Part shown: positions 33,046 through 41,867 of the stretch, piece after piece
Layout: every line of letters starts with the position of its first letter
Numbering within the stretch: position 1 is the stretch's first letter
Origin: Acinetobacter sp. NCu2D-2
Lineage (GTDB): Bacteria; Pseudomonadota; Gammaproteobacteria; Pseudomonadales; Moraxellaceae
Direction: 5' to 3'
DNA length: 64,000 nucleotides
Assembly (NCBI RefSeq): GCF_001647675.1
Contig: NZ_CP015594.1
Span: 806,001-870,000 of the forward strand
Program-made: the position numbers and the translations under genes
Notes under the pieces: model-generated
What the model was told of the DNA's origin: nothing
The model's database searches: none
What the model saw: the letters and a program-made list of their open reading frames with translations, nothing else

Positions 33046-33234
33046 CTCGGTTTGAAGTGGAATACTGTCAATCTATTTCAGGACAAGACAGCAGATAATG
33101 CTTTATTTGCGATAGATTTCACACAACTAGTTTTGCTTAAAACCCAATTTAATTGTAATTACTAATGAACCCGCTCTACACAGGTCAATCTGTACTAAAA
33201 TATTTAAATTGGTTTTTATTTACGGCTTGTTTTT

Positions 33235-34191
33235 ATGTTGAATGTTGCTCAGCACGCGATCAAATTTCAAAACTTTGAAGAAGCTGGGAAACAAGTCCTC
33301 GAGTATTTACATACTCATTTTGGATTTGGTTTGTGGATGATTACCCGTGTCAAAGGGGAAGATTGGATCGTCCTTGACTTACAAAATGAAAAATATGCTG
33401 TGCAAAAAGGCAATATCTTCCATTAGGCAGATTCGTTCTGTTACCACATGGTTCAAGGCAAAGCCCCAAATATTGCACCCTCAATTGGCGATATTACGGC
33501 TTATGCAACAGCACCAATTAACCGTGATTTATTGATTAAATCCTATATCGGTCAGCCACTTTTTAATGAAGATGGCTCTGTATTTGGGACGATTTGTGCG
33601 ATTGATACAGAAACCAAATCAGATGAGATTCTTAAAGCCGGGCCATTGATTGAGTTGTTGGGAAATTTACTCAGTTCAATTCTGCAAAGTGAATTACGTG
33701 AAAATATTCAACGTCGTTTACGTGAACGGTTTGAAGTTGAAGCATTAACAGATAGTTTAACGGGTTTATTTAATCGCCGTGCGTGGGATCGTTTGCTCAA
33801 TGCTGAGGAAGGACGTTGTCAGCGTTTTGCATTACCAGCGACCGTTTTGAGTATTGATTTAAATGATCTTAAACAAGTGAATGACCAACATGGACATGAC
33901 CACGGTGATGCATTAATTCAGCAAACAGCAGAAGTGCTGACCACATCAATGCGTAGTAATGATGTCATTGCGCGTATGGGTGGCGATGAATTTGCAATCT
34001 TATGTCCTGAACTCTCTCAAGCAGATGCAAAGCTACTTTTTCAACGTCTACAAGAAACCTTTGAGCAAGCAGGTATTAGCATGGCGATTGGTTTAGCAAC
34101 CCGTCAACTGGACTCAAATTTATCCGATACCTTAATTCAAGCAGATCAAGACATGTATGCGCAAAAACGTTTGATGAAAGCGCAAGTCTGA
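33235..34191 (+). pseudogene. GAF-GGDEF diguanylate cyclase interrupted by an amber codon
   Basis: One continuous frame of 318 codons is broken only by TAG at 33424-33426. The first part (63 aa: MLNVAQHAIKFQNFEEAGKQ... GNIFH) and the second (from ADSFCYHMVQGKAPNIAP) form one GAF domain. A Trp (TGG) at the stop position is expected in the family. The C-terminal GGDEF domain is complete, with DSLTGLFNRRAWDRLL, SIDLNDLKQVND and the active site RMGGDEFAIL. Restart at the ATG 33448 could give a GAF-truncated, possibly active 247-residue cyclase. Otherwise c-di-GMP synthesis from this gene is lost. Confidence 0.82.
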
Positions 34192-34426
34192 TACAACATA
34201 GAAATTGTGATGCCGAATTTCTAAAATATTTCAGAAAAATAAGTTTACGATTTACTTGAATAGTTTAAGTAAAAACAACATAAGCTTGATTTTGATTGTT
34301 TATTTTCACAGGAAATGGACGCAATCTTTATTCAATTCGCATTACAACAACATATTTGAAGCCAATTTATTTTCATACTGCTTACTCAACACACGAACAA
34401 GAAATCAAGTGAAAGAGGAGAAGTAG

Positions 34427-34660
34427 ATGAAACTTGGAACAATTGATTGGATCGCTTATGTATTGGTGATTATTGGCGGCTTAAACTGGGGCCTGGTTGG
34501 CGCTTTTAACTTTGACTTAGTCGCTGCAATATTTGGTGAAATGAGTGTCTTATCCCGTATTGTGTATGTATTAGTTGGGCTGTCTGCGTTATATCTGATT
34601 TTCACTGTCACTAAACTGACTAAAACCACTCACGTTCATCAATCGAACGTTGTGCGTTAA
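34427..34660 (+). CDS. DUF378 small membrane protein
   Basis: This 77-residue inner-membrane protein has two hydrophobic helices: IDWIAYVLVIIGGLNWGLVGAF (residues 5-26) and SRIVYVLVGLSALYLIFTV (residues about 44-62). The GGLNWGLVG motif defines DUF378 (YuzA-like). GAGGAG lies upstream of the ATG. Function unknown. It lies between the broken cyclase gene and the IS5-type element. Confidence 0.88.
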   Translation: MKLGTIDWIAYVLVIIGGLNWGLVGAFNFDLVAAIFGEMSVLSRIVYVLVGLSALYLIFTVTKLTKTTHVHQSNVVR

Positions 34661-34844
34661 GCAAATATAAATTGAATGAAAAGCGGGGTATTTGCTCCGC
34701 TTTTTGTATAGTGATGTATGGCATTTAATTTCAACAATAGAAAATACTATTTTTGATTTATTATTCGTACAGCTAGCAGTATTCTAAACCTCAGAAATAG
34801 AATTCTATTATAAAAATAAAAGTCTTTAGGTTAATATAAAATTA

Positions 34845-35701
34845 GGGTCTGTTGACATTTCAAGTATAGAATTTACCCGATAAAGGTAGCCAAATAAATA
34901 CACAAGCTAATGCAACTGCACCCTCATAGCTACACTTTAGCTTATCATATCGTGTTGCTATTCCTCTGAACTGCTTTAACCTACAAAATGCATTCTCAAC
35001 TAAGTGCCTGATTTTATATAAATACCAATCCATATGGTCATTATTTGACTGTGTATTTGATTTTCTTGGAATATTAGCTTTAGTTTTTTTCGCAGATATT
35101 TGTTCCCTTAATGATTCAGAGTCATATCCCTTGTCTGCACAACATACTTCCGTTTCACTCAAATCCAGTTTTTCAATCATTTTTGGAGCAATCTTGACGT
35201 CATGCGTCGTTCCATCGGAGATAATAATTTCAATTGGATTGCCATCTGCATCAACAGCTAAGTGTATTTTAGAACTATTTCCACCAATGCTTTTAGAAAT
35301 ATCCTGATCTTTTATTCCAGCAGAATGTTGGTGTGCCCGAACATGACTACCGTCAATAAAAACCCATTCCATATCAGCATTTGAAGAAATTAATTTAAAT
35401 ACTTTCATTAGCTTATCATTTTTACACCAACGATTATATTTTTTAAATATTGAGTTATACGAACCAAATTCTTTAGGCAAATCACGCCAAGGACAGCCTG
35501 TTCTTATTCTATAAAGTATGGCTTCGACAAAATTTCTCAAATTAGATTTGAAATAGATATCAAAATTTCGGAAAATAGAAAGTAACTTAGACCAGTGTTG
35601 ATTATTCAGCATTGTACGAGGCATAGCGAGAGTAAAATTGGGTTTGGCGATTTAATTTTACTACCTCGCTATTTTTTTAAGCAACAAATGTCAACAGACC
35701 C
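34845..35701 (-). mobile_element. IS5-family insertion sequence
   Basis: The element is 857 bp long with terminal inverted repeats GGGTCTGTTGACATTT at the left and the same sequence complemented at the right. It is flanked by TA on both sides, the target duplication typical of the IS427-like group. It carries one complete transposase gene and lies 54 bp upstream of ubiH. Confidence 0.88.
34860..35624 (-). CDS. IS5-family transposase
   Basis: This 254-residue transposase has an N-terminal DUF4096-type region (ILYRIRTGCPWRDLPKEFG) and a DDE domain: Asp in VFIDGSHVRAHQHSAG, Asp in CCADKGYDSESL and Glu in RHLVENAFCRLKQFRGIATR. The single frame is complete, whereas many IS427-group members use two overlapping ORFs. 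It occupies nearly the whole element. Confidence 0.92.
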   Translation of the reverse strand: MPRTMLNNQHWSKLLSIFRNFDIYFKSNLRNFVEAILYRIRTGCPWRDLPKEFGSYNSIFKKYNRWCKNDKLMKVFKLISSNADMEWVFIDGSHVRAHQHSAGIKDQDISKSIGGNSSKIHLAVDADGNPIEIIISDGTTHDVKIAPKMIEKLDLSETEVCCADKGYDSESLREQISAKKTKANIPRKSNTQSNNDHMDWYLYKIRHLVENAFCRLKQFRGIATRYDKLKCSYEGAVALACVFIWLPLSGKFYT

Positions 35702-35755
35702 TAATCAAGATGAGATGTATCTAGCACTGCTAGATACCACAAAAAGGATCAAAGT

Positions 35756-36964
35756 ATGCAACAAGAAGTCATCATTGTCGGTGGTGGTATGGTGGGTTTA
35801 AGCCTTGCACTGATGTTGGCGAAAAAAAATATTGCGGTGAAATTGTTAGAAGCAATCAAATACCCCAACTATGATGATGAAAATCTTGCCCCTTACCATT
35901 CAAGTTTCGATGCGCGTAATAGTGCTTTATCACGTCGTAGTGTCCAAATTTATCAAGAACTCGGTTTATGGGATGCTTTACAAGAACATGCAACTCCAAT
36001 CCTTGAAGTGAATATCACTGAACAGGGCAGCTTTGGCAAGGCGCGATTACTAGCTAAACAAGAAAAAGTCGAAAGCTTTGGACAGGTGATTGAAAATGCT
36101 TGGTTGGGCCGCGTTTTACTTGCACAAGTGAAGCAGGAAAGTCTGATTGAACTGATTGATGGGGTTCAGGTGACTTCTTTAACCCAAGATGCAGACTTTG
36201 CCTATATTGAAGCCCAGCGCGGTGATTATACCCATAAGTTGCAGTCAAAATTGGTGATTGCTGCCGATGGACGTGATTCGTTCTGTCGTAAGGCATTAGG
36301 TATTGGTGCATCTGTGCATGACTATGATCAGGTTGCGATTGTGACCACAGTTCAAACCTCTAAACCACATCAACAGGTGGGATTTGAACGATTTAGCCCA
36401 TTGGGTCCACTCGCACTTTTACCTCTTCCGGGTGAGTACCGTCGTTCAGTTGTTTGGCCTGTGCCAAAAGGGACTGAGCATGAATGGCTCGGTGAAGAAA
36501 ATGATCAACACTTCTTGGATGCATTACAGCAAACTTATGGCGACCGTGCAGGTAAATTCCAAAAGACCGGTCGCCGTTTTAGTTTCCCATTATCACAAGT
36601 GCTTGCGGAGAAGCAGGCAGTTGGGCGTGTCGTGTTGATGGGCAATGCTGCGCATACGATTCATCCTGTTGCAGGTCAGGGTTTTAATCTATGTATGCGT
36701 GATGCTTACGTGCTTACTCGTTATCTTGCAGAGCAACTCGATAAAGCTGCTGATTTAGGCGATGCAGAAATGCTAAAAGATTATGAAAAGTCTCGCTTAA
36801 CGGACCAACAACGGGTGATCAAATTCTGTGATTCAGTGGTCCGTGGTTTTAGTAATCAGAACCCGATCCTAAAACTAATTCGTAATACTGGCTTGATGTG
36901 CTTTGAAAATATTCCAGGGATTAAGCCTTTAGTAGCCAATTATGCAATGGGACTAAAAGCATGA
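35756..36964 (+). CDS. ubiH: 2-octaprenyl-6-methoxyphenol hydroxylase UbiH
   Basis: This FAD-dependent monooxygenase hydroxylates the aromatic ring in ubiquinone biosynthesis. The 402-residue protein has GGGMVGLSLALMLA for FAD (residues 8-21), the UbiH-like SSFDARNSALSRRSVQIYQE, VIAADGRDSFCRKALG, and the second FAD motif VVLMGNAAHTIHPVAGQGFN. AAGGA lies 7 bases before the ATG. It overlaps ubiI by 4 bases. The IS5-family element lies 54 bp upstream, so its original promoter from the ygfB-pepP side is cut off; it must rely on a promoter close by, possibly in the IS end. Confidence 0.93.
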   Translation: MQQEVIIVGGGMVGLSLALMLAKKNIAVKLLEAIKYPNYDDENLAPYHSSFDARNSALSRRSVQIYQELGLWDALQEHATPILEVNITEQGSFGKARLLAKQEKVESFGQVIENAWLGRVLLAQVKQESLIELIDGVQVTSLTQDADFAYIEAQRGDYTHKLQSKLVIAADGRDSFCRKALGIGASVHDYDQVAIVTTVQTSKPHQQVGFERFSPLGPLALLPLPGEYRRSVVWPVPKGTEHEWLGEENDQHFLDALQQTYGDRAGKFQKTGRRFSFPLSQVLAEKQAVGRVVLMGNAAHTIHPVAGQGFNLCMRDAYVLTRYLAEQLDKAADLGDAEMLKDYEKSRLTDQQRVIKFCDSVVRGFSNQNPILKLIRNTGLMCFENIPGIKPLVANYAMGLKA

Positions 36965-38205
36965 GTGAACAGAATCAAGTGCTCGATGTTGTCATTATTG
37001 GCGGTGGTTTGGTTGGTGGCTTGACGGCTTTATTGCTTGCTCAAGGTGGTGTGCAAGCTACTGTACTTGATGCGGCACCGGTCTTAGATCAAGACAAAAC
37101 CCTCGCTGTAATGAATCCACGTGTGTTGGCATTGAGTCAAGCGACCATTCATTTGCTTAAAAAAGTTGGTGTTTGGGAAAACTTAGCTCGTCAGCAACAT
37201 TATACAGGTATGCAAGTCTGGAATAAAAATGGCTATGGTGAGATCAATTTTGGTCATCATAGTGAGCAACCACCAAAAGTTGAACAAGCCTTAGGGGCGA
37301 TGGTTGAACCTAGTGTTTTAAATTTAGCCATTCAGCAAAAAATGCTGGCTGAGATTCAAGACTATCGTACACAGGTTCGTGTTCAGCGTATCGAACGAGG
37401 TGTCGATGTCTGGTTAATTCATTTGGCAGATGGAACGGTACTGCAGACTAAATTGGTTATTGGTGCAGACGGTGCAAATTCATTTGTACGTGAGCAAGCA
37501 TTTATTGATCTAGATGTATTGGACTACAAGCAAGCAGGGATCAGTTGTGCGATTAAGACCGCTCAGCCGCATGGGCACATTGCGCGTCAAATATTCCTAG
37601 AAACAGGACCTTTGGCATATCTACCAATGGCCAGTCTTAACGAAAACGAATATGGCTACTGGCAGTCAATTGTTTGGACCCTACCTGATGATTATGCCGA
37701 TGAGTATGCCGCGTTGAATGATCAAGAGTTTAAACAGCTCCTTACACGAGAAAGTCACCATATGCTAGGTGAAGTGCTTGAAGTGACACCACGTGCCAAA
37801 TTCCCACTCAAAGCACGTGCAGCAAAACGTTATGTCCAAGAAGGTTTAGCATTGATTGGTGATGCTGCCCATGTGATTCATCCTTTGGCAGGTCAAGGGG
37901 TGAATATCGGTTGTTTGGATGCTGCCGTTCTATGTGATGTGTTATTGCATGACCGATCACGTGGTGTATGGGCACATGAACAGACTTTGCAACGATATGA
38001 GCACCGTCGTAAAGGACAGAATGATGCCATGATGCATTCAATGTCAGCCATTGGTTGGCTGGAAACAACTAATTTATTCCCTGTTGTATGGAGTCGAAAT
38101 TTCGGCTTGAAATTGGTTGAGCAGCAATCCATGTTAAAAGATGCCTTTATGGCACAAGCCAATGGTTTAAGTCAGCTTAAACACACGCGTTATGCAGTGC
38201 ACTGA
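36961..38205 (+). CDS. ubiI: FAD-dependent ubiquinone C5-hydroxylase UbiI/VisC family
   Basis: This 414-residue paralogue of UbiH follows it with a 4-base ATGA overlap. FAD motifs: DVVIIGGGLVGGLTALLLAQ, VIGADGANSFVREQA and ALIGDAAHVIHPLAGQGVNIG. The family member in E. coli adds the C5 hydroxyl of ubiquinone. The order ubiH then ubiI downstream of pepP matches the enterobacterial operon. UbiF-like alternatives in the same superfamily cannot be fully excluded. Confidence 0.85.
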   Translation: MSEQNQVLDVVIIGGGLVGGLTALLLAQGGVQATVLDAAPVLDQDKTLAVMNPRVLALSQATIHLLKKVGVWENLARQQHYTGMQVWNKNGYGEINFGHHSEQPPKVEQALGAMVEPSVLNLAIQQKMLAEIQDYRTQVRVQRIERGVDVWLIHLADGTVLQTKLVIGADGANSFVREQAFIDLDVLDYKQAGISCAIKTAQPHGHIARQIFLETGPLAYLPMASLNENEYGYWQSIVWTLPDDYADEYAALNDQEFKQLLTRESHHMLGEVLEVTPRAKFPLKARAAKRYVQEGLALIGDAAHVIHPLAGQGVNIGCLDAAVLCDVLLHDRSRGVWAHEQTLQRYEHRRKGQNDAMMHSMSAIGWLETTNLFPVVWSRNFGLKLVEQQSMLKDAFMAQANGLSQLKHTRYAVH

Positions 38206-38376
38206 GCAAATGTTATTTTTTGTACACTCATCACGATGTATTAACGATTTTGTTTAAAAAAGATACGATTTTTTGTTATTTGGTACTAGGCGAAAACCTA
38301 AGAGATTGCTAAATTTCTCTTGAAACAAAACTAAGCTTTAATCCAGTTAATAGCAGTCATTTGTGGGGAGATTAAA

Positions 38377-38625
38377 ATGACAGATATGAACGATTATGAT
38401 GATGTCGAAGATGCAGGCGTAGATGACGATGAAGCGCAAGCTGCCGAAAAAGGTGCATCAGACAGTGAAGAATCATTAAGCAATACCGATATTGCTGAAG
38501 CTGAAACTTTAACTGTGACTGCAAAGCTTAAAAAACGCCAAGCGCTTGAAGATGAAGTGGCTGCTTTCCTTGCACGTGGTGGACGTATTACTGAAGTCCC
38601 AGCTGATGAATCAGTCCGTGACTAA
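38377..38625 (+). CDS. Small acidic SutA-like protein
   Basis: This 82-residue protein has a highly acidic, disordered N-terminal half (DYDDVEDAGVDDDEAQ) and a C-terminal conserved segment KLKKRQALEDEVAAFLARGGRITEVPAD. This layout recalls SutA, the RNA polymerase-binding transcription factor described in Pseudomonas, which has an acidic tail and an EEFLxRGGKVxE region. The resemblance is from memory and would need alignment. The ATG at 38377 follows GGGGAG about 9 bases upstream. It is monocistronic with a terminator. Confidence 0.55.
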   Translation: MTDMNDYDDVEDAGVDDDEAQAAEKGASDSEESLSNTDIAEAETLTVTAKLKKRQALEDEVAAFLARGGRITEVPADESVRD

Positions 38626-38636
38626 GCCAAAATGAA

Positions 38637-38667
38637 TAAAAAAAACACCACATTTGTGGTGTTTTTT
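38637..38667. terminator. Bidirectional terminator between SutA-like gene and rsmI
   Basis: AAAACACCAC, loop ATTT, GTGGTG and a seven-T run, with an A run before it. It lies between convergent genes. Confidence 0.87.
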
Positions 38668-38673
38668 TGACCT

Positions 38674-39516
38674 TCAGTCGTTGGCTTGTGTTAATTCCAG
38701 CGCACGTTGATAGGCAATTTTCTTTTTAATGCCAGTCAAATCTGCAGCAAGTTGTGATGCTGCTTTTACTGATAAATCTTGTAAAAGACGAAGTAAAAGT
38801 TTATCGAGCTTCTCTTGCTCCATATCTTTTTCCTCAACAGAGCCGCCAATGACTAACACAATTTCGCCTTTTTGCTGATTGTGATCATTGGCAACAAAAT
38901 CGACCAATTCACCAAGTGTCATTTTCTTGATGGTTTCAAAAGTCTTGGTAATTTCACGTGCAAAACCAACGGAACGATCTGCACCAAATACCTGTGCCAT
39001 GTCCTTTACACATTCCAAAATACGATGCGGTGCTTCGTAAATAATCATGGTTTGTGTTTCATCTTTGAGTTTTTCTAGATTTAACAGACGTTGACTTTGT
39101 TTAGATGGCAAGAAGCCCTCAAAGCTGAAACGATCACTAGGTAAACCTACAGCACTTAATGCAGCAATTGCCGCACATGCACCAGGGACTGGAATCACAC
39201 GAATATCATTTTCCTGTGCAGCACGAACCAATTTAAAACCAGGATCACTAATCAGCGGCGTACCTGCATCGCTAATCAACGCCATATCTTCGCCGTTTTT
39301 AAGACGTTCAATAAGCTGATCAATTTTGTTGCTTTCGTTATGGTCGTGGCAGGCTGTAAGAGGAGTGTTGATATTAAAGTGTTTTAACAATTGCGCAGAG
39401 GTACGTGTATCCTCAGCGGCAATAATTTTGACCGACTTTAAGACATCAATTGCACGATAGGTAATATCATCTAAGTGCCCGATTGGAGTTGAGACAACAA
39501 ATAACTGAGCACTCAT
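38674..39516 (-). CDS. rsmI: 16S rRNA (cytidine1402-2'-O)-methyltransferase RsmI
   Basis: RsmI 2'-O-methylates C1402 in the ribosomal decoding centre. The 280-residue protein (ATG 39516 chosen, GGAG 6 bases upstream; an ATG 12 bases earlier lacks one) has LFVVSTPIGHLDDITYRA, IAAEDTRTSAQLLKHF, ALISDAGTPLISDPGFKLV and VIPVPGACAAIAAL, the tetrapyrrole-methylase-fold SAM motifs. It diverges from yraN, as rsmI often does. Confidence 0.95.
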   Translation of the reverse strand: MSAQLFVVSTPIGHLDDITYRAIDVLKSVKIIAAEDTRTSAQLLKHFNINTPLTACHDHNESNKIDQLIERLKNGEDMALISDAGTPLISDPGFKLVRAAQENDIRVIPVPGACAAIAALSAVGLPSDRFSFEGFLPSKQSQRLLNLEKLKDETQTMIIYEAPHRILECVKDMAQVFGADRSVGFAREITKTFETIKKMTLGELVDFVANDHNQQKGEIVLVIGGSVEEKDMEQEKLDKLLLRLLQDLSVKAASQLAADLTGIKKKIAYQRALELTQAND

Positions 39517-39742
39517 AGGGTTCTCCATATGCTATATTTTGGGAAGACAAATAAAAATAGTTCGTGAAAAAGCACGAGCTAGAAAAACTTAGACTATTCT
39601 AACCGATTCAACCCGCGACGCGTGAATTAGATCAAAGAAACCCTAAAAGACGTTTAGCGTTTAAGCGGTCAACATTCAATATCGAGTCAGTCGATATGAA
39701 CCGTATTTTTATACATTAGACATAGAAGAAAAATAATAATGG

Positions 39743-40174
39743 ATGATTCAGATGGCACGTATTACGCAACAATTAGGTCAATGGGCTGAGCAACAGGCAC
39801 GTATCTTACTTGAACAGCACGGCTTTCATTGTGTCGCACAAAACTTTCATAGCCGATATGGTGAGCTGGATTTAGTGGTCTGTAATGCAAGCGAGCTTAT
39901 TTTTGTAGAAGTTAAAGCCCGAGCAAAAACACAATATGCGAGTGCAGTAGAGTCCATATCGATCTTAAAGCAGAAAAAAATGCTCAAAACAGCCTACTGT
40001 TTTTTACAACAGCATCCTGAATTTATGCCTTACTACTATCGTTTTGACGTGATTTGTTATGATTTTAAGCAGCAATTTGCAAAAACCATACAGCATGATT
40101 TTTGCAATTACCCTTATGATTTGCAATGGATTGAAAATGCTTTTACATTTGATCAAGAGTTGATTAATCTCTAA
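39743..40174 (+). CDS. yraN: YraN family endonuclease-like protein (UPF0102)
   Basis: This 143-residue protein contains the UPF0102 nuclease-fold core: GQWAEQQARILLEQHGF, NFHSRYGELDLVV (with the Glu and Asp), and FVEVKARAKTQYASAVESI, resembling restriction-endonuclease-fold active sites (ExK type). Function remains uncertain. Start may be 39743 or the ATG at 39752. Neighbours rsmI and dolP match the yraL-yraN-yraP block of E. coli. Confidence 0.88.
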   Translation: MIQMARITQQLGQWAEQQARILLEQHGFHCVAQNFHSRYGELDLVVCNASELIFVEVKARAKTQYASAVESISILKQKKMLKTAYCFLQQHPEFMPYYYRFDVICYDFKQQFAKTIQHDFCNYPYDLQWIENAFTFDQELINL

Positions 40175-40298
40175 GAAAACCTACATTATTTTTTATATGG
40201 ATTGTATGAATTTTCACTTAAAAATACAGCCGATATAATGTGGTGATGAGGGTCACATGATACTAAATAAAGATTGGCTAAATCGGGAGTTTTGCTGA

Positions 40299-40961
40299 GT
40301 GGTTAAGCGTATTGCAATAACAATGCTGTGTGTCGCATCTCTGTCGGGTTGCGCGAGCTTTATTTCACAGGGGACAGGTCCAGCACCTGTAGGTACCGAT
40401 CAAGGTGCAAGAAGTTTAGGTCAAGTTTTTATTGACTCTTCTATTGTCAGAACCGCAAAAATCAACCTCTATAAATTAGATGCGCGTTTTAAACAATCAC
40501 GTGTCAATATTGAAAGTTTCCATGGCAATGTATTGTTGACTGGTCAAGTGCCTGATGAGCATTTACGTCAATTAGCAGAAGATAATGTACGTGCAATGTC
40601 TGATGTCAAAACCGTACATAACTTTATTACTGTGGGTCATCAAATTAGTTATAGCACGATTATGCAAGATACTGCAGTGACTGCAAATACCCGTGGTCTG
40701 ATTATGAAAGCGCCTGTGGTGTCAGACAGTAAAGTAAACGTGCATACTGAAAATGGCGTGCTGTATATTATGGGACGCCTTAATACAGCTGAAGAAAATG
40801 ACTTAGATCAAGTACTCAGCCAAGTCGGCAACGTGACTAAAATAGTGAAGTTGGTTGATAACGTTGACCAACTTAGTCCAAATACTGCATACAGTTCTGT
40901 GATGCCAACAGTGCAAACACCTGTCGCAATTGACCCGAATAATGCGGAACCAGACAGCTAA
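40299..40961 (+). CDS. dolP: BON-domain outer-membrane lipoprotein DolP (YraP)
   Basis: This 220-residue lipoprotein starts at GTG 40299 (GGGAG nine bases before). Signal and lipobox are MVKRIAITMLCVASLSGC. Two BON domains follow: residues about 49-115 (SRVNIESFHGNVLLTGQVPDEHLR) and about 130-195 (KVNVHTENGVLYIMGRL). DolP binds anionic phospholipids at the outer membrane and the division site, supporting envelope integrity. It is directly followed by an esterase gene with no gap. Confidence 0.9.
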   Translation: MVKRIAITMLCVASLSGCASFISQGTGPAPVGTDQGARSLGQVFIDSSIVRTAKINLYKLDARFKQSRVNIESFHGNVLLTGQVPDEHLRQLAEDNVRAMSDVKTVHNFITVGHQISYSTIMQDTAVTANTRGLIMKAPVVSDSKVNVHTENGVLYIMGRLNTAEENDLDQVLSQVGNVTKIVKLVDNVDQLSPNTAYSSVMPTVQTPVAIDPNNAEPDS

Positions 40962-41834
40962 ATGAAGGAAATCCAAAAAGTTTTAAAACAAAGTTTTAAG
41001 AAAGCGAAAGACTATTATCAAGATTTCAGGCTGTATGATTTAGCAAGTTATAGTCTTAATCATTTAACACCACGGCAGGGCTATCAAGTTGAAACTCAGC
41101 TGGCATTTGGCTTAAAAGCACGCCAGCGCTTTGACTTATTTAAAAGTGATCAGCCACTCGCACATCGTCCTTTGATTGTATTTGTACATGGTGGTGCATG
41201 GTTACATGGCGATAAAAAGGATTATTTCTTTATTGGTGAAAGCTTTGCCAAAGAGGGATATGACGTGGTGATTATGAATTATCATTTAGCACCAGAATAT
41301 ATCTTCCCTGCATCAGTTGATGATTTACATGTACTGCTGAATTACTTGCACCAGAATGCTTCTAAACACGATATTTCTGCGGAAAATATCATTTTGATGG
41401 GGCATTCGGCAGGGGCGTTTAATGTGATGTCGGGCTTGTATTATCCATCTGAAACGCCTTTAAATACCGAGATCAATATACGTTCAATGATTGGCTTGGC
41501 TGGTCCTTATCATTTTGATTATAAAGATGATCCTATTTGTGCAGATGCCTTTGATCAAGCCGTTCCTTATCAGCAGGTTATGCCATATTACTTTGTGCAA
41601 AAAACACCAATTAAGCATTATTTAATTGTGGCAGAAAAAGATAAGGTTGTCGGGCACTACAATAGCCATGATTTAGATCGCATCCTCAAAGAAAATGGCA
41701 ATCATAGTCAGTTGATTATGGTGCCAAAACTTGGGCATATTTCTTTGATTGGTTCATTATCGAGCTTATTTAGCCGATTCTTCAGTACGAAAGAAAAGGT
41801 GATGTGGGCACTTGAAGATACTTTTAAACCTTAA
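40962..41834 (+). CDS. Alpha/beta-hydrolase esterase
   Basis: This 290-residue protein carries an HSL/BD-FAE-type esterase pattern: oxyanion-hole FVHGGAWLHGDKKDY (residues about 72-86), nucleophile elbow ILMGHSAGAF, an Asp region in LIVAEKDKVVGHYN and His in LGHISLIG. The ATG follows the dolP stop codon immediately, so translation is coupled. No signal peptide; cytoplasmic. The substrate is unknown, probably short-chain esters. It ends at a bidirectional terminator before nudC. Confidence 0.85.
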   Translation: MKEIQKVLKQSFKKAKDYYQDFRLYDLASYSLNHLTPRQGYQVETQLAFGLKARQRFDLFKSDQPLAHRPLIVFVHGGAWLHGDKKDYFFIGESFAKEGYDVVIMNYHLAPEYIFPASVDDLHVLLNYLHQNASKHDISAENIILMGHSAGAFNVMSGLYYPSETPLNTEINIRSMIGLAGPYHFDYKDDPICADAFDQAVPYQQVMPYYFVQKTPIKHYLIVAEKDKVVGHYNSHDLDRILKENGNHSQLIMVPKLGHISLIGSLSSLFSRFFSTKEKVMWALEDTFKP

Positions 41835-41840
41835 CTTAAA

Positions 41841-41867
41841 AAAAGCATGGCTTAGAGCCATGCTTTT
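41841..41867. terminator. Bidirectional terminator between esterase gene and nudC
   Basis: AAAAGCATGGCT, loop TAG and AGCCATGCTTTT form a perfectly symmetric hairpin with a T run on the minus strand, between convergent genes. Confidence 0.88.

Larger units (their letters stand above)
31780..33090 (+). mobile_element. IS3-family insertion sequence
   Basis: The element is 1311 bp long with imperfect terminal inverted repeats (left TGTCCCGTCCTGAAATA, right complement TGTCTTGTCCTGAAATA) and a 3-bp target duplication GCA on both sides. It encodes orfA and orfB with a typical -1 frameshift signal. It looks intact and could be active. Confidence 0.9.
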
